This document shows, in pieces, positions 23,933 to 33,249 of a stretch of DNA of 64,000 bases. Below the pieces are notes generated by a model. The model saw only the letters and a list, made by a program, of their open reading frames with translations, was not told the origin of the DNA and made no database searches. Within the stretch, counting starts at the first letter, position 1, and every line of letters starts with the position of its first letter. This DNA comes from Marisa cornuarietis (Eukaryota; Mollusca; Gastropoda; Architaenioglossa; Ampullariidae), in the NCBI GenBank assembly GCA_004794655.1, contig SMMW01000130.1:744001-808000 (forward strand), read 5' to 3'. The translations under genes and the position numbers were made by a program.

Positions 23933-24740
23933 GTTGTGTTGATACAGGACGGGGTGTCCGGCTGGACGCCGGCCGTCGGTACCCGAGGAAAAGGAAAAAT
24001 CCGTCGTTTAAACAATCTGTCTGACACCGGGGAGGTGGGGGGGGTGGGATGAAGGGGAAACCAGTCCGCAAGTCGACGTCGAACAGACGACAGACACTCT
24101 GCACACCGCCACCAAGCCCCGCGCACGCGCGCGAGCACACACACTGACCGAATGAACCGACGACTAAAATGGCAAAAGCTGTTGTTGAGTCGCTTGAGTC
24201 CTCAAGTGTTGGAGGTGGCGTGGGGGGGAAAGGAAAGGCAGGAGTCGAGGTTGGGGTTGGGGGGGTTGGGGTTTTGGGGGAAGAGAAGACGAGAAACAAG
24301 AAGCTACGCCGGCGATGGAGAGAAGGAGAAACAAGCGACGGTTCAAACACGGTGGAGGAAGCGAGTGGTCAGCAGCAAACCCGTAGAAGCCTTGACACCG
24401 TGTGCCTGCGGCCTGGCAGAGTTGCCCGACTCCCTTCAAACACGAGGGGTGACTCGGTGCTCGCGCCGACGAATGGCAGCCGCGCGCTGGTGTAGTGGTA
24501 GTGGTGGAGGGCAAGCAGACGCCTTCAGCCCAAGCGTGGCCAATGCTCTCCCCTTGGCGAGACCAGAGCGAGGCGCACAAACGTGTGGAGTACGGGGTGA
24601 AGGGGGGGGGGGTAGGATGAGATGGGCGGATGGCGAGGGAAGAAGGAAGAGAAAAAAAAGAAAAAAAAAAGACAAGAGTAGAAACAACGGTGAGCGGCGT
24701 GTTACAGCGGACGACACGCGTGGGTTAGGAGGCGGAATAT
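23933..24740 (-). promoter_or_regulatory. GC/CpG-rich block, possible promoter and 5' UTR
   Basis: Base composition changes sharply to GC-rich with frequent CpG (for example around 24060-24140 and 24400-24600) between AT-rich flanks. It includes G-runs at 24224-24275 and 24601-24612. Long frames on both strands here (Gly/Arg-rich plus, Pro-rich minus) are what such composition yields. A plus-strand ATG at 24169 (AAAATGGCAAAAGC) has good context and a 108-codon frame but no donor at its end. No TATA box or initiator could be assigned. Confidence 0.3.
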
Positions 24741-24742
24741 AG

Positions 24743-24960
24743 ACGGAATAATGTCAAGTAAATACAGACAGAATAGTGAATACCAGATAAATACAGACAG
24801 AATAGTGTATATACCAGATACATACAGAATAGTGTATACCATATAGATACATACAGAATAGTGTATACATCAGATACAGACATAATATTCTATATACCAG
24901 ATGCAAACAGAATAGTGTATACCAGATAGATACATACAGAATAATGTATAACAAAATGAA
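24743..24960 (+). repeat. Degenerate minisatellite, ~25-30-bp unit, about 8 copies
   Basis: Core ACAGAATAGTGTATACCAGA with variable-length linkers (TAGATACAT, TAAATACAG). Minus-strand frames are Tyr/Leu-rich artefacts. Confidence 0.85.
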
Positions 24961-25071
24961 GCGGAATCGCTAGAAGCGGGGCTGTAAGCAGGTAAGAACA
25001 CCGTGGACAGACGGGATGGAAGGAGGGGGGGAAGGGAGACTTAGATACAAAGTAGATAATAACCATATAGC

Positions 25072-25190
25072 TAATAATAATAATAATAATAATGTTGGTT
25101 GGTACAGCGTTTTATTCCACCATAGGCAGGCTCAAAGGGTGTACCAAAAAATAGAAATACAGACATGATAATAATAATAATAATGGATGC
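25072..25190 (-). mobile_element. Two adjacent SINE 3' tails with (ATT)n
   Basis: Read on the minus strand, one tail has CTTTGAGACCAGCATCC then (ATT)n at 25185-25167. A second has TTTGAGCCTGCCTATGGTGG, then AATAAAACGCTGTACC, then (ATT)n at 25093-25072. The two are about 40 bp apart, consistent with one element inserted beside or into the tail of another. The second tail resembles a SINE end I associate with gastropod genomes. Confidence 0.6.
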
Positions 25191-25264
25191 TGGTCTCAAA
25201 GCCGAGTGTTTATTTCGTGCCCTGGTAGTGTAGCTACTCACGTAGTTATACCAAGTAAACAGGT

Positions 25265-25500
25265 ATTCACAATCAATATGTAGGTACATAAAGTACATGC
25301 ACAAGCGTACAAAATACATACATAGGCATACACCTGTATATAAAGTAGATACACAATCTAGAAAGTACACACATAGGCACACAGAAGTCATACACATGTA
25401 TATACAGCACACACATCGACATACAGAGAACAAACATAGACACACAGAATTCATCATGTGTATAAAGTACATACAAAGTTCACACATGCATACATATTAC
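25265..25500 (+). repeat. Degenerate CA-rich tandem repeat
   Basis: Loose repeats of ACATAGGCACACAGAAGTCA and AAAGTACATACA-type blocks, period roughly 25-30 bp with many differences. No reading frame is credible. Confidence 0.55.
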
Positions 25501-25700
25501 TCCCTCTAATTGTTATCTGGGAGAAATAAAGTCTTGTCTTTATAGTATCTTATCTAACTCAGGCAAACGACGACACGGCTTTATGTTGAATATGTTCTCC
25601 TGCTCTGATGTTCCTCCGTGCACACCTCCGCGCTTACTCCTACCTTCAAACTCCAACGCAAACAGTGATGAAGGATAGATAGCAAGCAATAAGAAGAAAT

Positions 25701-25780
25701 CTGATAATAATAGTCAGAATTATACTGCGCATTTCTTGAGAGGTATAGGCGAGCTCAATACGCTTTACAAGATGTAAAGG
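25701..25780 (-). mobile_element. SINE 3' tail
   Basis: The minus strand reads TGTAAAGCGTATTGAGCTCG, then about 35 bp later ATTATTATC. This matches the tails at 16254 and 57069. The rest of the element was not delimited. Confidence 0.55.
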
Positions 25781-26195
25781 CCAGGAGGTAGTGATGCAGC
25801 AGTCAGAGAAGGGTACCCCAGTCAGACAATCATACAAACACACACACACACGCACAGTGAACAGTGAGCAAAAGAAAAATAAAACCGAAGAAGAAGAAGA
25901 AGAAGACATCGAGGGATGTCAGCAGCACAGCTGAGAGAGCGAACTGGGCTGGCTCACCGTACCAAGTCTCTCTGCAGCCTCCTCACAAGCAGGCACCCCT
26001 AAGTCACCGGGTATCCCACAGCCCGAGTAGAGACGTGATTGCGATGTCCATCCACGTAATTCGGTCTATTAATTATGGATCAGCACCAGCCTTGGGTGCA
26101 GCCCGCCCCTCCTCGCAGGCGTGGGCACTGGCTATATTTAGTGTCCGGCGCTTGATTCTTGACTCGCGACTCACTTTACTTCGGGCGCGTGCAGG

Positions 26196-26270
26196 CGGCC
26201 GCGGTAGCTCAGCGGTACTTCGCCCCGCGTGCACCGTCGTGACGACGGTGGAGACAGATCGAACTGGGAT
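26196..26270 (+). mobile_element. tRNA-like SINE head (weak)
   Basis: TAGCTCAGCGGT at 26205-26216 is a good A box. A B-box-like GATCGAACTG lies at 26257-26266, at about tRNA-like spacing but missing a T of the consensus. Between them CACCGTCGTGACGACGGTG (26232-26250) is a perfect hairpin with a 3-nt loop. The downstream body to about 26370 runs into a TG microsatellite. A decayed SINE is more likely than a tRNA gene. Confidence 0.4.
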
Positions 26271-26376
26271 GTCTTTGCTTGTGGAGGGAGGGTGGAAGTA
26301 CACAAAGGTCATCGTGGAAACGCAATATTCTGGAGGACGAACGTGCAGTAAGACTGACATTGTACCTGCGCTTTCT

Positions 26377-26378
<2 letters not shown>

Positions 26379-26427
<49 letters not shown>
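26379..26427 (+). repeat. (TG)n microsatellite
   Basis: A pure TG run of about 24 dinucleotides at the 3' side of the tRNA-like segment. Confidence 0.97.
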
Positions 26428-26428
<1 letters not shown>

Positions 26429-26592
26429 GGGAGGACACTTGAGGAAGGATATTGTTTATTTATTGATGTGCTTTCACGTTGAATTCTCTGGGTGCTTTCA
26501 TGTTTAACAGTGTTAAACACTCGGCAGTGTTTCAATCAAATACGTGTATGAAATGTTGACCTTCCTGACACAACTGGTGTTTCCTGGAAATA

Positions 26593-26593
<1 letters not shown>

Positions 26594-26673
<80 letters not shown>
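26594..26673 (+). repeat. (TG)n microsatellite
   Basis: A pure TG run of about 40 dinucleotides, among the longest here. A short (AT)n follows at 26743-26763. Confidence 0.97.
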
Positions 26674-26683
<10 letters not shown>

Positions 26684-26850
26684 TTGCTTAATTTAATTAT
26701 ACATGCAGAATTGCGGGTGCTATGTACGTTTTACGTGATAGAGATATATATATATATATATATGAAGAGCCTGTGTTATATTTTGATATGACTAAAGATT
26801 GTGTGCATTTATATATAGCTATGTGTCGTGTGTATTTTATGTATCTGAAG

Positions 26851-26851
<1 letters not shown>

Positions 26852-26895
<44 letters not shown>
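26852..26895 (+). repeat. (CA)n microsatellite
   Basis: A pure CA run of about 22 dinucleotides, in opposite orientation to the TG tracts just upstream. Confidence 0.97.
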
Positions 26896-26897
<2 letters not shown>

Positions 26898-27930
26898 GAA
26901 ATAAGGGTGAGCAGAGGAAGAAAGTTTTTTGTGCACTTTTTGTTAATTGCAACTGTCATGTTCAAATGATGTGATGTAACGTACTGTAATGTGAAATAAA
27001 TGTTCTCTAACAGAATGGAGCTAGCTGACAACACCGATGTTTATCCTCAAGTGTTTATCGAACTTAGCAGACGATGCCGATGGTTTATTCACACGCTTCT
27101 CTCGGACCACTCCATGCAGTGGCAGCGAGGCTCGGCAAACATAACAAATACAATGCTGAGAGTTAATGAGTCGACGGTTCGTTTTTACAGATGAAATTGC
27201 ACTTCACGTGCAGCTTAGACGGTTCGTCTTTCCCTACACCCGGAATGCGAAAATGTTGAAACTCAGGTCAAGACGTCCAGAGTAATGGTAATAAACCAGC
27301 TTGAAATTTTGTTCTTTGCAGTTTTCTACAGGTGACTAAAACTCTTTTAAATACCCTCAGTATGCTTCCTCAATACCCTCAACATGCTTCCTTATTAGCC
27401 AAGCTGTGACAAAGGGAAGCAGGCAAACTGTTGTGAGACAATAACCTAATTAAATGTGAGAACACCAGTGGTTATGAGTCACCTGACATACACTTTCTTT
27501 CTTTCAGTTTCTGGGAGGTTGCGATAAAACATGTTGAAATGTTTGTCACTTGCAGCATATTCCGCTTACTTCACTATCTTCGTGGACTCATTATTCTCAA
27601 ATTTTAAAAAAATTACAAGATAATTAGATTAACAGTTATAATTAAGTTTGGTCAAATACTTGGCACACCTTTATAACTGGAGCATTTGCTGTTATGACCG
27701 TAAGCTTGCTGTGGATATGACAGCTTACATTTATATTTTCCGTTGGAAATCTACAACAGAGAATTATCATTGCCTGACAAAAGCTTAGTGGAGATGATAG
27801 TAGATCACAGTAGAACATAACAGTTATACATTACAGCAAGGAATGTAGTAACATGTCATAAAGTAGGAAAAGATTATCACAGTATCACCTGCAGCGCACA
27901 CTTATAGGTATCACACAAACAAACACAAAA
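26896..27930. other. Non-coding stretch
   Basis: Unique, moderately AT-rich DNA with no recognised gene. A pyrimidine tract plus AG (CTTTCTTTCAG, ending 27507) resembles a 3' splice site, but all frames after it stop quickly. Confidence 0.6.
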
Positions 27931-29377
27931 TCAATGTACACAGCGAGACAGGTAAACAAATTACACAATGAGACAGGGAAACAGTGTACACAGCGAGACA
28001 GGTAAACAATATACACAGCGAGACAGGTAAACAATATGCACAATGAGACAGGTAAACAGTGTACACTGTAAGGCAGGTAAACAATATGTACAATGAGACA
28101 GGTAAACAGTGTACACAGTGAGACACGTAAACAATATACACAACGAGACAGGTAAACAATATACACAGCGAGACAGATAAACAATATGTACAATGAGACA
28201 GGTAAACAGTGTACACAGTGAGACACGTAAACAGTGTACACAGTGAGACAGGTAAACAATACGCACAATGAGACAGGTAAACAGTGTACACAGTGAGACA
28301 GGTAAACAATATGAAAATGAGACAGGTAAACAGTGTACATAGTGAGACAGATAAACAGTGTACACAGTGAGACAGGTAAACAGTGTACACAGTGAGACAG
28401 GTAAACAGTGTGCACAGTGAGACAGGTAAACAGTGTACACAGTGAGACAGGTAAACAATATGAAAATGAGACAGGTAAACAGTGTACACAGTGAGACAGT
28501 TAAACAGTGTTCACAGTGAGACAGGTAAACAATATGAAAATGAGACAGGTAAACAGTGTACACAGTGAGACAGGTAAACAGTGTACACAGTGAGGCAGGT
28601 AAACAGTGTACACAGTGAGACACGTAAACAATATGAAAATGAGACAGGTAAACAGTGTACAAAGTGAGACAGGTAAACAATATACACAATGAGACATGTA
28701 AACAGTGTACACAGCGAGACAGGTAAACAATACGCACAATGAGACAGGTAAACAATACGCACAATGAGACAGGTAAACAGTGTACACAGTGAGACAGGTA
28801 AACAATACGCACAATGAGACAGGTAAACAGTGTACACAGTGAGACAGGTAAACAATACGCACAATGAGACAGGTAAACAATATGTACAATGAGACAGGTA
28901 AACAGTGTACACAGCGAGACAGGTAAACAGTGTACACAGCGAGACAGGTAAACAATATGAAAATGATACAGGTAAACAGTGTACACAGCGAGACAGTTAA
29001 ACAGTGTACACAGTGAGACACGTAAACAGTGTACACAGTGAGACAGGTAAACAATATGAAAATGAGACAGGTAAACAGTGTACACAGCGAGACAGGTAAA
29101 CAGTGTACACAGTGAGACACGTAAACAGTGTACACAGTGAGACAGGTAAACAATATGAAAATGATACAGGTAAACAGTGTACACAGTGAGACAGGTAAAC
29201 AGTGTACACAGTGAGACAGGTAAACGGTGTGCACGTCGAGACAGGTGAACGATATGTACAATGAGACAGGTAAACAGTGTACATAGTGAGACAGGTAAAC
29301 AATATGCACAGCGAGACAGGTGAACGATATACACAGCAAGACAGGTACACAATTTGCTCAGCGAGACAGGTTAACCA
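27931..29377 (-). repeat. Minisatellite, 25-bp unit, about 58 copies
   Basis: Plus-strand unit GAGACAGGTAAACAGTGTAC plus ACAGT, with frequent variants (ACAATATACAC, ACAATACGCAC and a 24-bp AATATGAAAAT form). On the minus strand no phase of the 25-bp unit contains a stop, so reading through three units gives a 75-nt, 25-residue super-period and a 463-codon frame, with the other two frames also open. Equal openness in all frames argues that this is non-coding. This is the largest array in the window. Confidence 0.97.
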
Positions 29378-29895
29378 GTAAGTGCAAGCCACACGTGTTG
29401 TTCAGACATTCCTGAGGTAGAATAACAATTGTTCACACATACACCTACACTTGGAATCAACTGACGTGTACAGACAAATTACGAAAGTTATAATCATAAT
29501 ATATTAGGTTTCAATCAACTAGTGAATGAAGTCGGTGAGGGAAGGGAGAGAAACCAGTGCAGCAACCCACTCAATTGTTGACGGTTTTTAACCTAACCTA
29601 CTACTAATTAATTAAATGTATATGCCTTATCATCGCTGAAATGTTTTCATGATGTAAAACAGCTACAGTCTACCTCACACAGGTTGATGCTGCAGAGTGC
29701 ATGGAGTCGTTTTCTCAGCAGCAGTGACATCAAGGTGATGAAGTTCAAAGCAAAACAACTGGGTCCGTTTCTAGAAACGCCTCTCACCATAAACACAGCA
29801 ATAAAACTCGGCCTCGCGTGCAAATTCTAGTCACTCCTAACCCTTAGGGATCAAGCCTCCCGATCAATGCAGTCGGTAGACGTCCTTCAGGTCAT

Positions 29896-30030
29896 CACGT
29901 GACTTCCTTGCGTGCAGTAGTGGACGCAGGACGTTATTCAAATTGTCACGTGACTTTGTTGCGACCAGGGACTCCAGCAACAGGTTACATGTTAACCCTT
30001 TCTCGTTAGGATCTTATAAAACCACGTGAC
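29896..30030. promoter_or_regulatory. Cluster of three CACGTGAC E-boxes
   Basis: CACGTGAC occurs at 29896, 29947 and 30023. The first two share an extended motif, TCACGTGACTTYSTTGCG, 51 bp apart. CACGTG with GTCAC flanks is the class of site bound by bHLH-zip factors of the MITF/TFE, USF and MYC type. Regulatory use is inference from clustering alone. Confidence 0.3.
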
Positions 30031-30134
30031 ACACCTACTTGCCTCGTGCCCATGATTGTCGATGTTTCACTGGGGGAAGAGGGGGATCAAAGCCTCACAG
30101 GCTTACGGCAAACACGATCCACACACACACACAC

Positions 30135-30251
30135 CAGTGGCGTAGGAAGATGCTCGGTTTGGGGCAAGCTCCATGCTGAAAATGAATAACATTCACATTC
30201 TTGCCTTCCCAGCATCTTTTCTTGCCCCCCCCCCCCTGTTCCTACGCCACT
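30135..30251. mobile_element. Small inverted-repeat transposon (MITE) inside a CA repeat
   Basis: CAGTGGCGTAGGAA at 30135-30148 is mirrored by TTCCTACGCCACT at 30239-30251. Subterminal GGGGCAAG and CTTGCCCC elements also pair. The 117-bp element is flanked on both sides by (CA)n, so it appears to have inserted into a pre-existing CA microsatellite. The GTGGCGTAGGAAC-type end is common to small non-autonomous DNA transposons in many invertebrates; I would guess hAT-like, but the target duplication is masked by the CA repeat. A related end lies at 32585. Confidence 0.65.
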
Positions 30252-30411
30252 ACACACACACACACACATACAGCTACCACATATTTACATTGGGTTAAAT
30301 TATCGACATATTTCGTCACTAACACATGGGCTTCACTAAGAACATGAACAGTTTTGTGAAAAATAACAACTTTAATTGTATATTTCGAGTCGAAAACAGA
30401 GAATATTAAAA

Positions 30412-30414
<3 letters not shown>

Positions 30415-30487
<73 letters not shown>
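30415..30487 (+). repeat. (TG)n microsatellite
   Basis: A pure TG run of about 36 dinucleotides. Confidence 0.97.
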
Positions 30488-30489
<2 letters not shown>

Positions 30490-30634
30490 CTTTATGACTA
30501 ATTGCTCTCAACTGTCGTATCACATCAGTGAGCAAAATGTTAAAAAAAACAATTCTATGTACACAGGTAAACGTTAACCTGATATCGCTACACCTTTCAA
30601 ACTGCCTTTGATCTTTCCCCGCTGACTTTACTCC

Positions 30635-30744
30635 TCAGGTACCATTGATCTGGCTCGTTAGAAGCAAACCATCAGTGAAGTACCCGCACACAACAGCCAT
30701 TGTTTTTCCTTCGTGCAGTTGATCGGATACCCGGTTTAACTCGT
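30635..30744 (-). CDS. Candidate terminal coding exon
   Basis: On the minus strand TGTCCCTTCTCCCTTACAG (ending 30745) is a strong 3' splice-site match. The frame entered with two bases reads ELNRVSDQLHEGKTMAVVCG, then YFTDGLLLTSQINGT, then stops with TGA at 30637-30635. The other two frames stop early or run without structure. The peptide has ordinary amino-acid composition and is not low complexity, but I do not recognise it. No AATAAA lies close downstream. A 35-codon frame stays open by chance about one time in five, so this is tentative. Confidence 0.2.
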
Positions 30745-31115
30745 CTGTAAGGGAGAAGGGACAAATCCCAAGAGAGCCCAGTAATGTTTAGTCAGCCGAG
30801 TCATGATTGCTTGCACTAATTACCAGGGGTGTGATAGTTTTTAAAAAAAAAAACGTTTAAGATGAGGTATGAAATTCGAGTGAGTGGAAAGGCGAGGGAA
30901 CATAAAGATGCCAGAAAAATGTTCGTATTAACCCGTTTAAAGAAATGTCGATTGCTATGAGTGTGGCGTCTCCCTGGGCACCAAACCTCTATATCTATAT
31001 CATCTTCAAATCCCAATAACCCAAAGAATCTTGCGAGCTGCATTTCAAACACTTCAAACACTGGTAAACAAAAGTTTTGTGCGAATTCTTTATTGGGGTA
31101 GAAGGAAAAAAAAAG

Positions 31116-31975
31116 GTAACCCAACCCATCTGACAGCACGCTGTGATGTTACAGTATTATGTAACCCAGACCCGTATGACAGCACGCTAAGTGATGTAAC
31201 AGTAGTATGTAACCCTCACCCGTATGACAGCACGCTATGTGATGTAACAGTAGTATGTAACCCTCACCCGTATGACAGCACGCTAAGTGATGTAACAGTA
31301 GTATGTAACCCTCCCTCGTATGACAGCACGCTAAGTGATGTAACAGTAGTATGTAACCCTCCCTCGTATGACAGCACGCTAAGTGATGTAACAGTAGTAT
31401 GTAACCCTCCCTCGTATGACAGCACGCTAAGTGATGTAACAGTAGTATGTAACCCTCACCCGTATGACAGCACGCTAAGTGATGTAACAGTAGTATGTAA
31501 CCCTCACCCGTATGACAGCACGCTATGTGATGTAACAGTAGTATGTAACCCTCCCTCGTATGACAGCACGCTATGTGATGTAACAGTAGTATGTAACCCT
31601 CACCCGTATGACAGCACGCTGTGATGTAACAGTAGTATGTAACCCTCACCCGTATGACAGCACGCTAAGTGATGTAACAGTAGTATGTAACCCTCCCTCG
31701 TATGACAGCACGCTAAGTGATGTAACAGTAGTATGTAACCCTCACCCGTATGACAGCACGCTATGTGATGTAACAGTAGTATGTAACCCTCCCTCGTATG
31801 ACAGCACGCTATGTGATGTAACAGTAGTATGTAGCCCAACCCATCTGACAGCACGCTGTGATGTTACAGTATTATGTAACCCAGACCCGTATGACAGCAC
31901 GCTAAGTGATGTAACAGTATTATGTAACCCAGACCCGTGTGACGGCACGCTATATGATGTAACAATATCATGTAA
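31116..31975 (+). repeat. Minisatellite, 48-bp unit, about 18 copies
   Basis: The unit begins GATGTAACAGTAGTATGTAA and ends GACAGCACGCTAAGT. Units carry either CCTCACCCG or CCTCCCTCG, and AAGT or ATGT at the junction. Because 48 is a multiple of three, both strands stay open (plus repeat VTVVCNPHPYDSTLSD; minus repeat rich in Leu/His/Cys). The common variants change residues freely (His-Pro to Pro-Ser), giving no sign of selection on a protein. Both ends of the array carry the same variant block. Confidence 0.97.
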
Positions 31976-32079
31976 CCGCGGTCCCAGTGACACCGAGACG
32001 CACCCTGGCTACTTGAGGCAGTGATTTATGACAGCGGAAGTCTGCAGGCGCAGTGAATGCGGTTCCTTTTGCGTTTTAA

Positions 32080-32340
32080 GGGTCGCGGGATCCTAACGGT
32101 TCGCAAGACGAGCCTGGCGCCTCCCGTGTCTCCCCGTTGTTACACCGCCACTCTTGTGCCTCACGCTCACAAACGCTTTCTCCGCCATCTTGATCTCGAT
32201 GCCTGCCCCTCACGGAGTCGGTGATTTCCTCCCTCTTGCAGTGTCGTATCCGGCCCGGGACAAAGCGAAACGGATTTTTACGAGCGGGGGATGGGGTTTG
32301 GGTGCACGCGCTGCAAACCATCTGAAGCTCACAGAAAATC
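32080..32340 (-). promoter_or_regulatory. CpG-rich promoter-like block
   Basis: A local rise in CpG (for example GGGTCGCGGG near 32081, CCGGCCCGGG near 32248) surrounds a YY1-type element. Read on the minus strand this is CAAGATGGCGGAG at 32191-32179. It separates the 48-bp minisatellite from the retrotransposon remnant. No TATA box was assigned. Confidence 0.3.
32093..32188 (-). CDS. Candidate start exon at a YY1-like ATG
   Basis: Minus-strand CAAGATGGCGGAG places an ATG (32188-32186) in strong context within a YY1-type core, an arrangement known at many animal promoters where the motif overlaps the start codon. The frame reads MAEKAFVSVRHKSGGV and stops after 31 codons. Donor-like GTGAGC and GTGAGG lie six to nine codons in, so the coding exon could be shorter. 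No downstream exon was identified. Confidence 0.25.
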   Translation of the reverse strand: MAEKAFVSVRHKSGGVTTGRHGRRQARLANR

Positions 32341-32584
32341 TGTGAATCCCTGCTGCTGGGGAAACTTGATTTTAGTTACATTTGTAATACGAACCGTTAA
32401 TCGTATTCAACCCTTGGACTTGAACGGCTTTATTTGAACGAAAGCTTTTTTTTATCTAAACAGCCATCCGAGCATAGTCGTCTGATACTGACCTATTTCA
32501 TATTCATATGACCAGTCATCTAACACCGACACGGCGACCTCGCGCTGTCAGTCATTGAGTCATTCGTCCCTTAACTGGTACCTG

Positions 32585-32635
32585 AGGTGGCGTAGGAACC
32601 AGGGGCAAGGTGGACAGCCGTCCCCTCAAAAAAGA
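32585..32635 (+). mobile_element. Fragment of a small DNA transposon end
   Basis: GTGGCGTAGGAACCAGGGGC followed by AAGGTGGACAGCCGTCCCCTC repeats the terminal motif of the MITE at 30135-30251 (GTGGCGTAGGAAC, then G-rich, then GCAAG). Only one end is present. Confidence 0.5.
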
Positions 32636-32670
32636 TACCGAGGAGACAAGAATGTGAACGTCGTTCACTG

Positions 32671-33249
32671 TCAGCATGGAGTTTGTCCACCGAAAGCTGA
32701 ACATCTTCTTACGTCACTGACCTGTCGTTGCGGTAGAGCACGTGGATAGACTCGGCATCTCTGACAAGGCCTGACACACGCCTGGGCGATAGCGAGCAGG
32801 TCATGTACAGGGCGACCAGCCCAGTCTTTGACATTTGTAAGCCAGTTCTTCCTCTGGCCTCCGCAACATCGACTACCCTCCAAGATGCTTCGAAGGATAG
32901 TCTTCGACAAGGTGTCGTGCCGGGTCACATGACCAAAGAAGAACAGCTTACATCTCTTGAGTGTTGATAGTAGAGGTTGTGTTGTCCTACGAGAGTTTTA
33001 TTTTCTCTGTGCGAGGTCCAGAGCAGCCTCCTCAAGCACTTGTTCTCGAATGCCTGCATTTTCCTCTTCGCACGCGCAAGCAGAATGTGCGTTTCCCAAC
33101 CGTAAAGGAGGACATAGAACATTGTACTTTGAAGTAAACCTGATATTATGGCTGCGCCAGACCCTGTCCAGCATAGCCATTGCCGCTGTTGCTGTTGCAA
33201 TCCTGATGTTGATAGTCATCTGACTACCGTTGTTATCTGAGACTGCCAC
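32671..33249 (-). pseudogene. Non-LTR retrotransposon (LINE) remnant, reverse-transcriptase C-terminus
   Basis: Three minus-strand frames together give the C-terminal tail that follows the reverse-transcriptase domain in many invertebrate LINE polyproteins. First comes IRIATATAAMAMLDRVWRSH with RFTSKYN (about 33215-33120). Then, after a frameshift, LYGWETHILLARAKRKMQAF and ENKCLRRLL (about 33115-33015). After a second shift come LKRCKLFFFGHVTRHDTLSK, TILRSILEG and QRKNWLTNVKDW (about 32965-32800). The family signature YGxETW...AFExKCLRRLL...FGHVTRHDxLSKTI is clear. The catalytic palm and the endonuclease are absent, so this is a 5'-truncated dead copy. The plus-strand frames over it are shadows. 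Clade not assigned. Confidence 0.9.

Noticed and set aside
24152..24742. 196-codon Gly/Arg-rich plus frame and Pro-rich minus frames
   Set aside because: They lie in GC-rich DNA where stop codons are rare, with no recognisable domain and no splice support.
27961..29352. 463-codon minus-strand cysteine-rich repeat protein
   Set aside because: All three minus frames are open because the 25-bp unit lacks stops; there is no frame-specific constraint.
31031..32024. Two plus-strand proteins with a 16-residue repeat (VTVVCNPHPYDSTLSD)
   Set aside because: The unit is 48 bp, both strands are open, and common variants are amino-acid-changing. It is best explained as a minisatellite.
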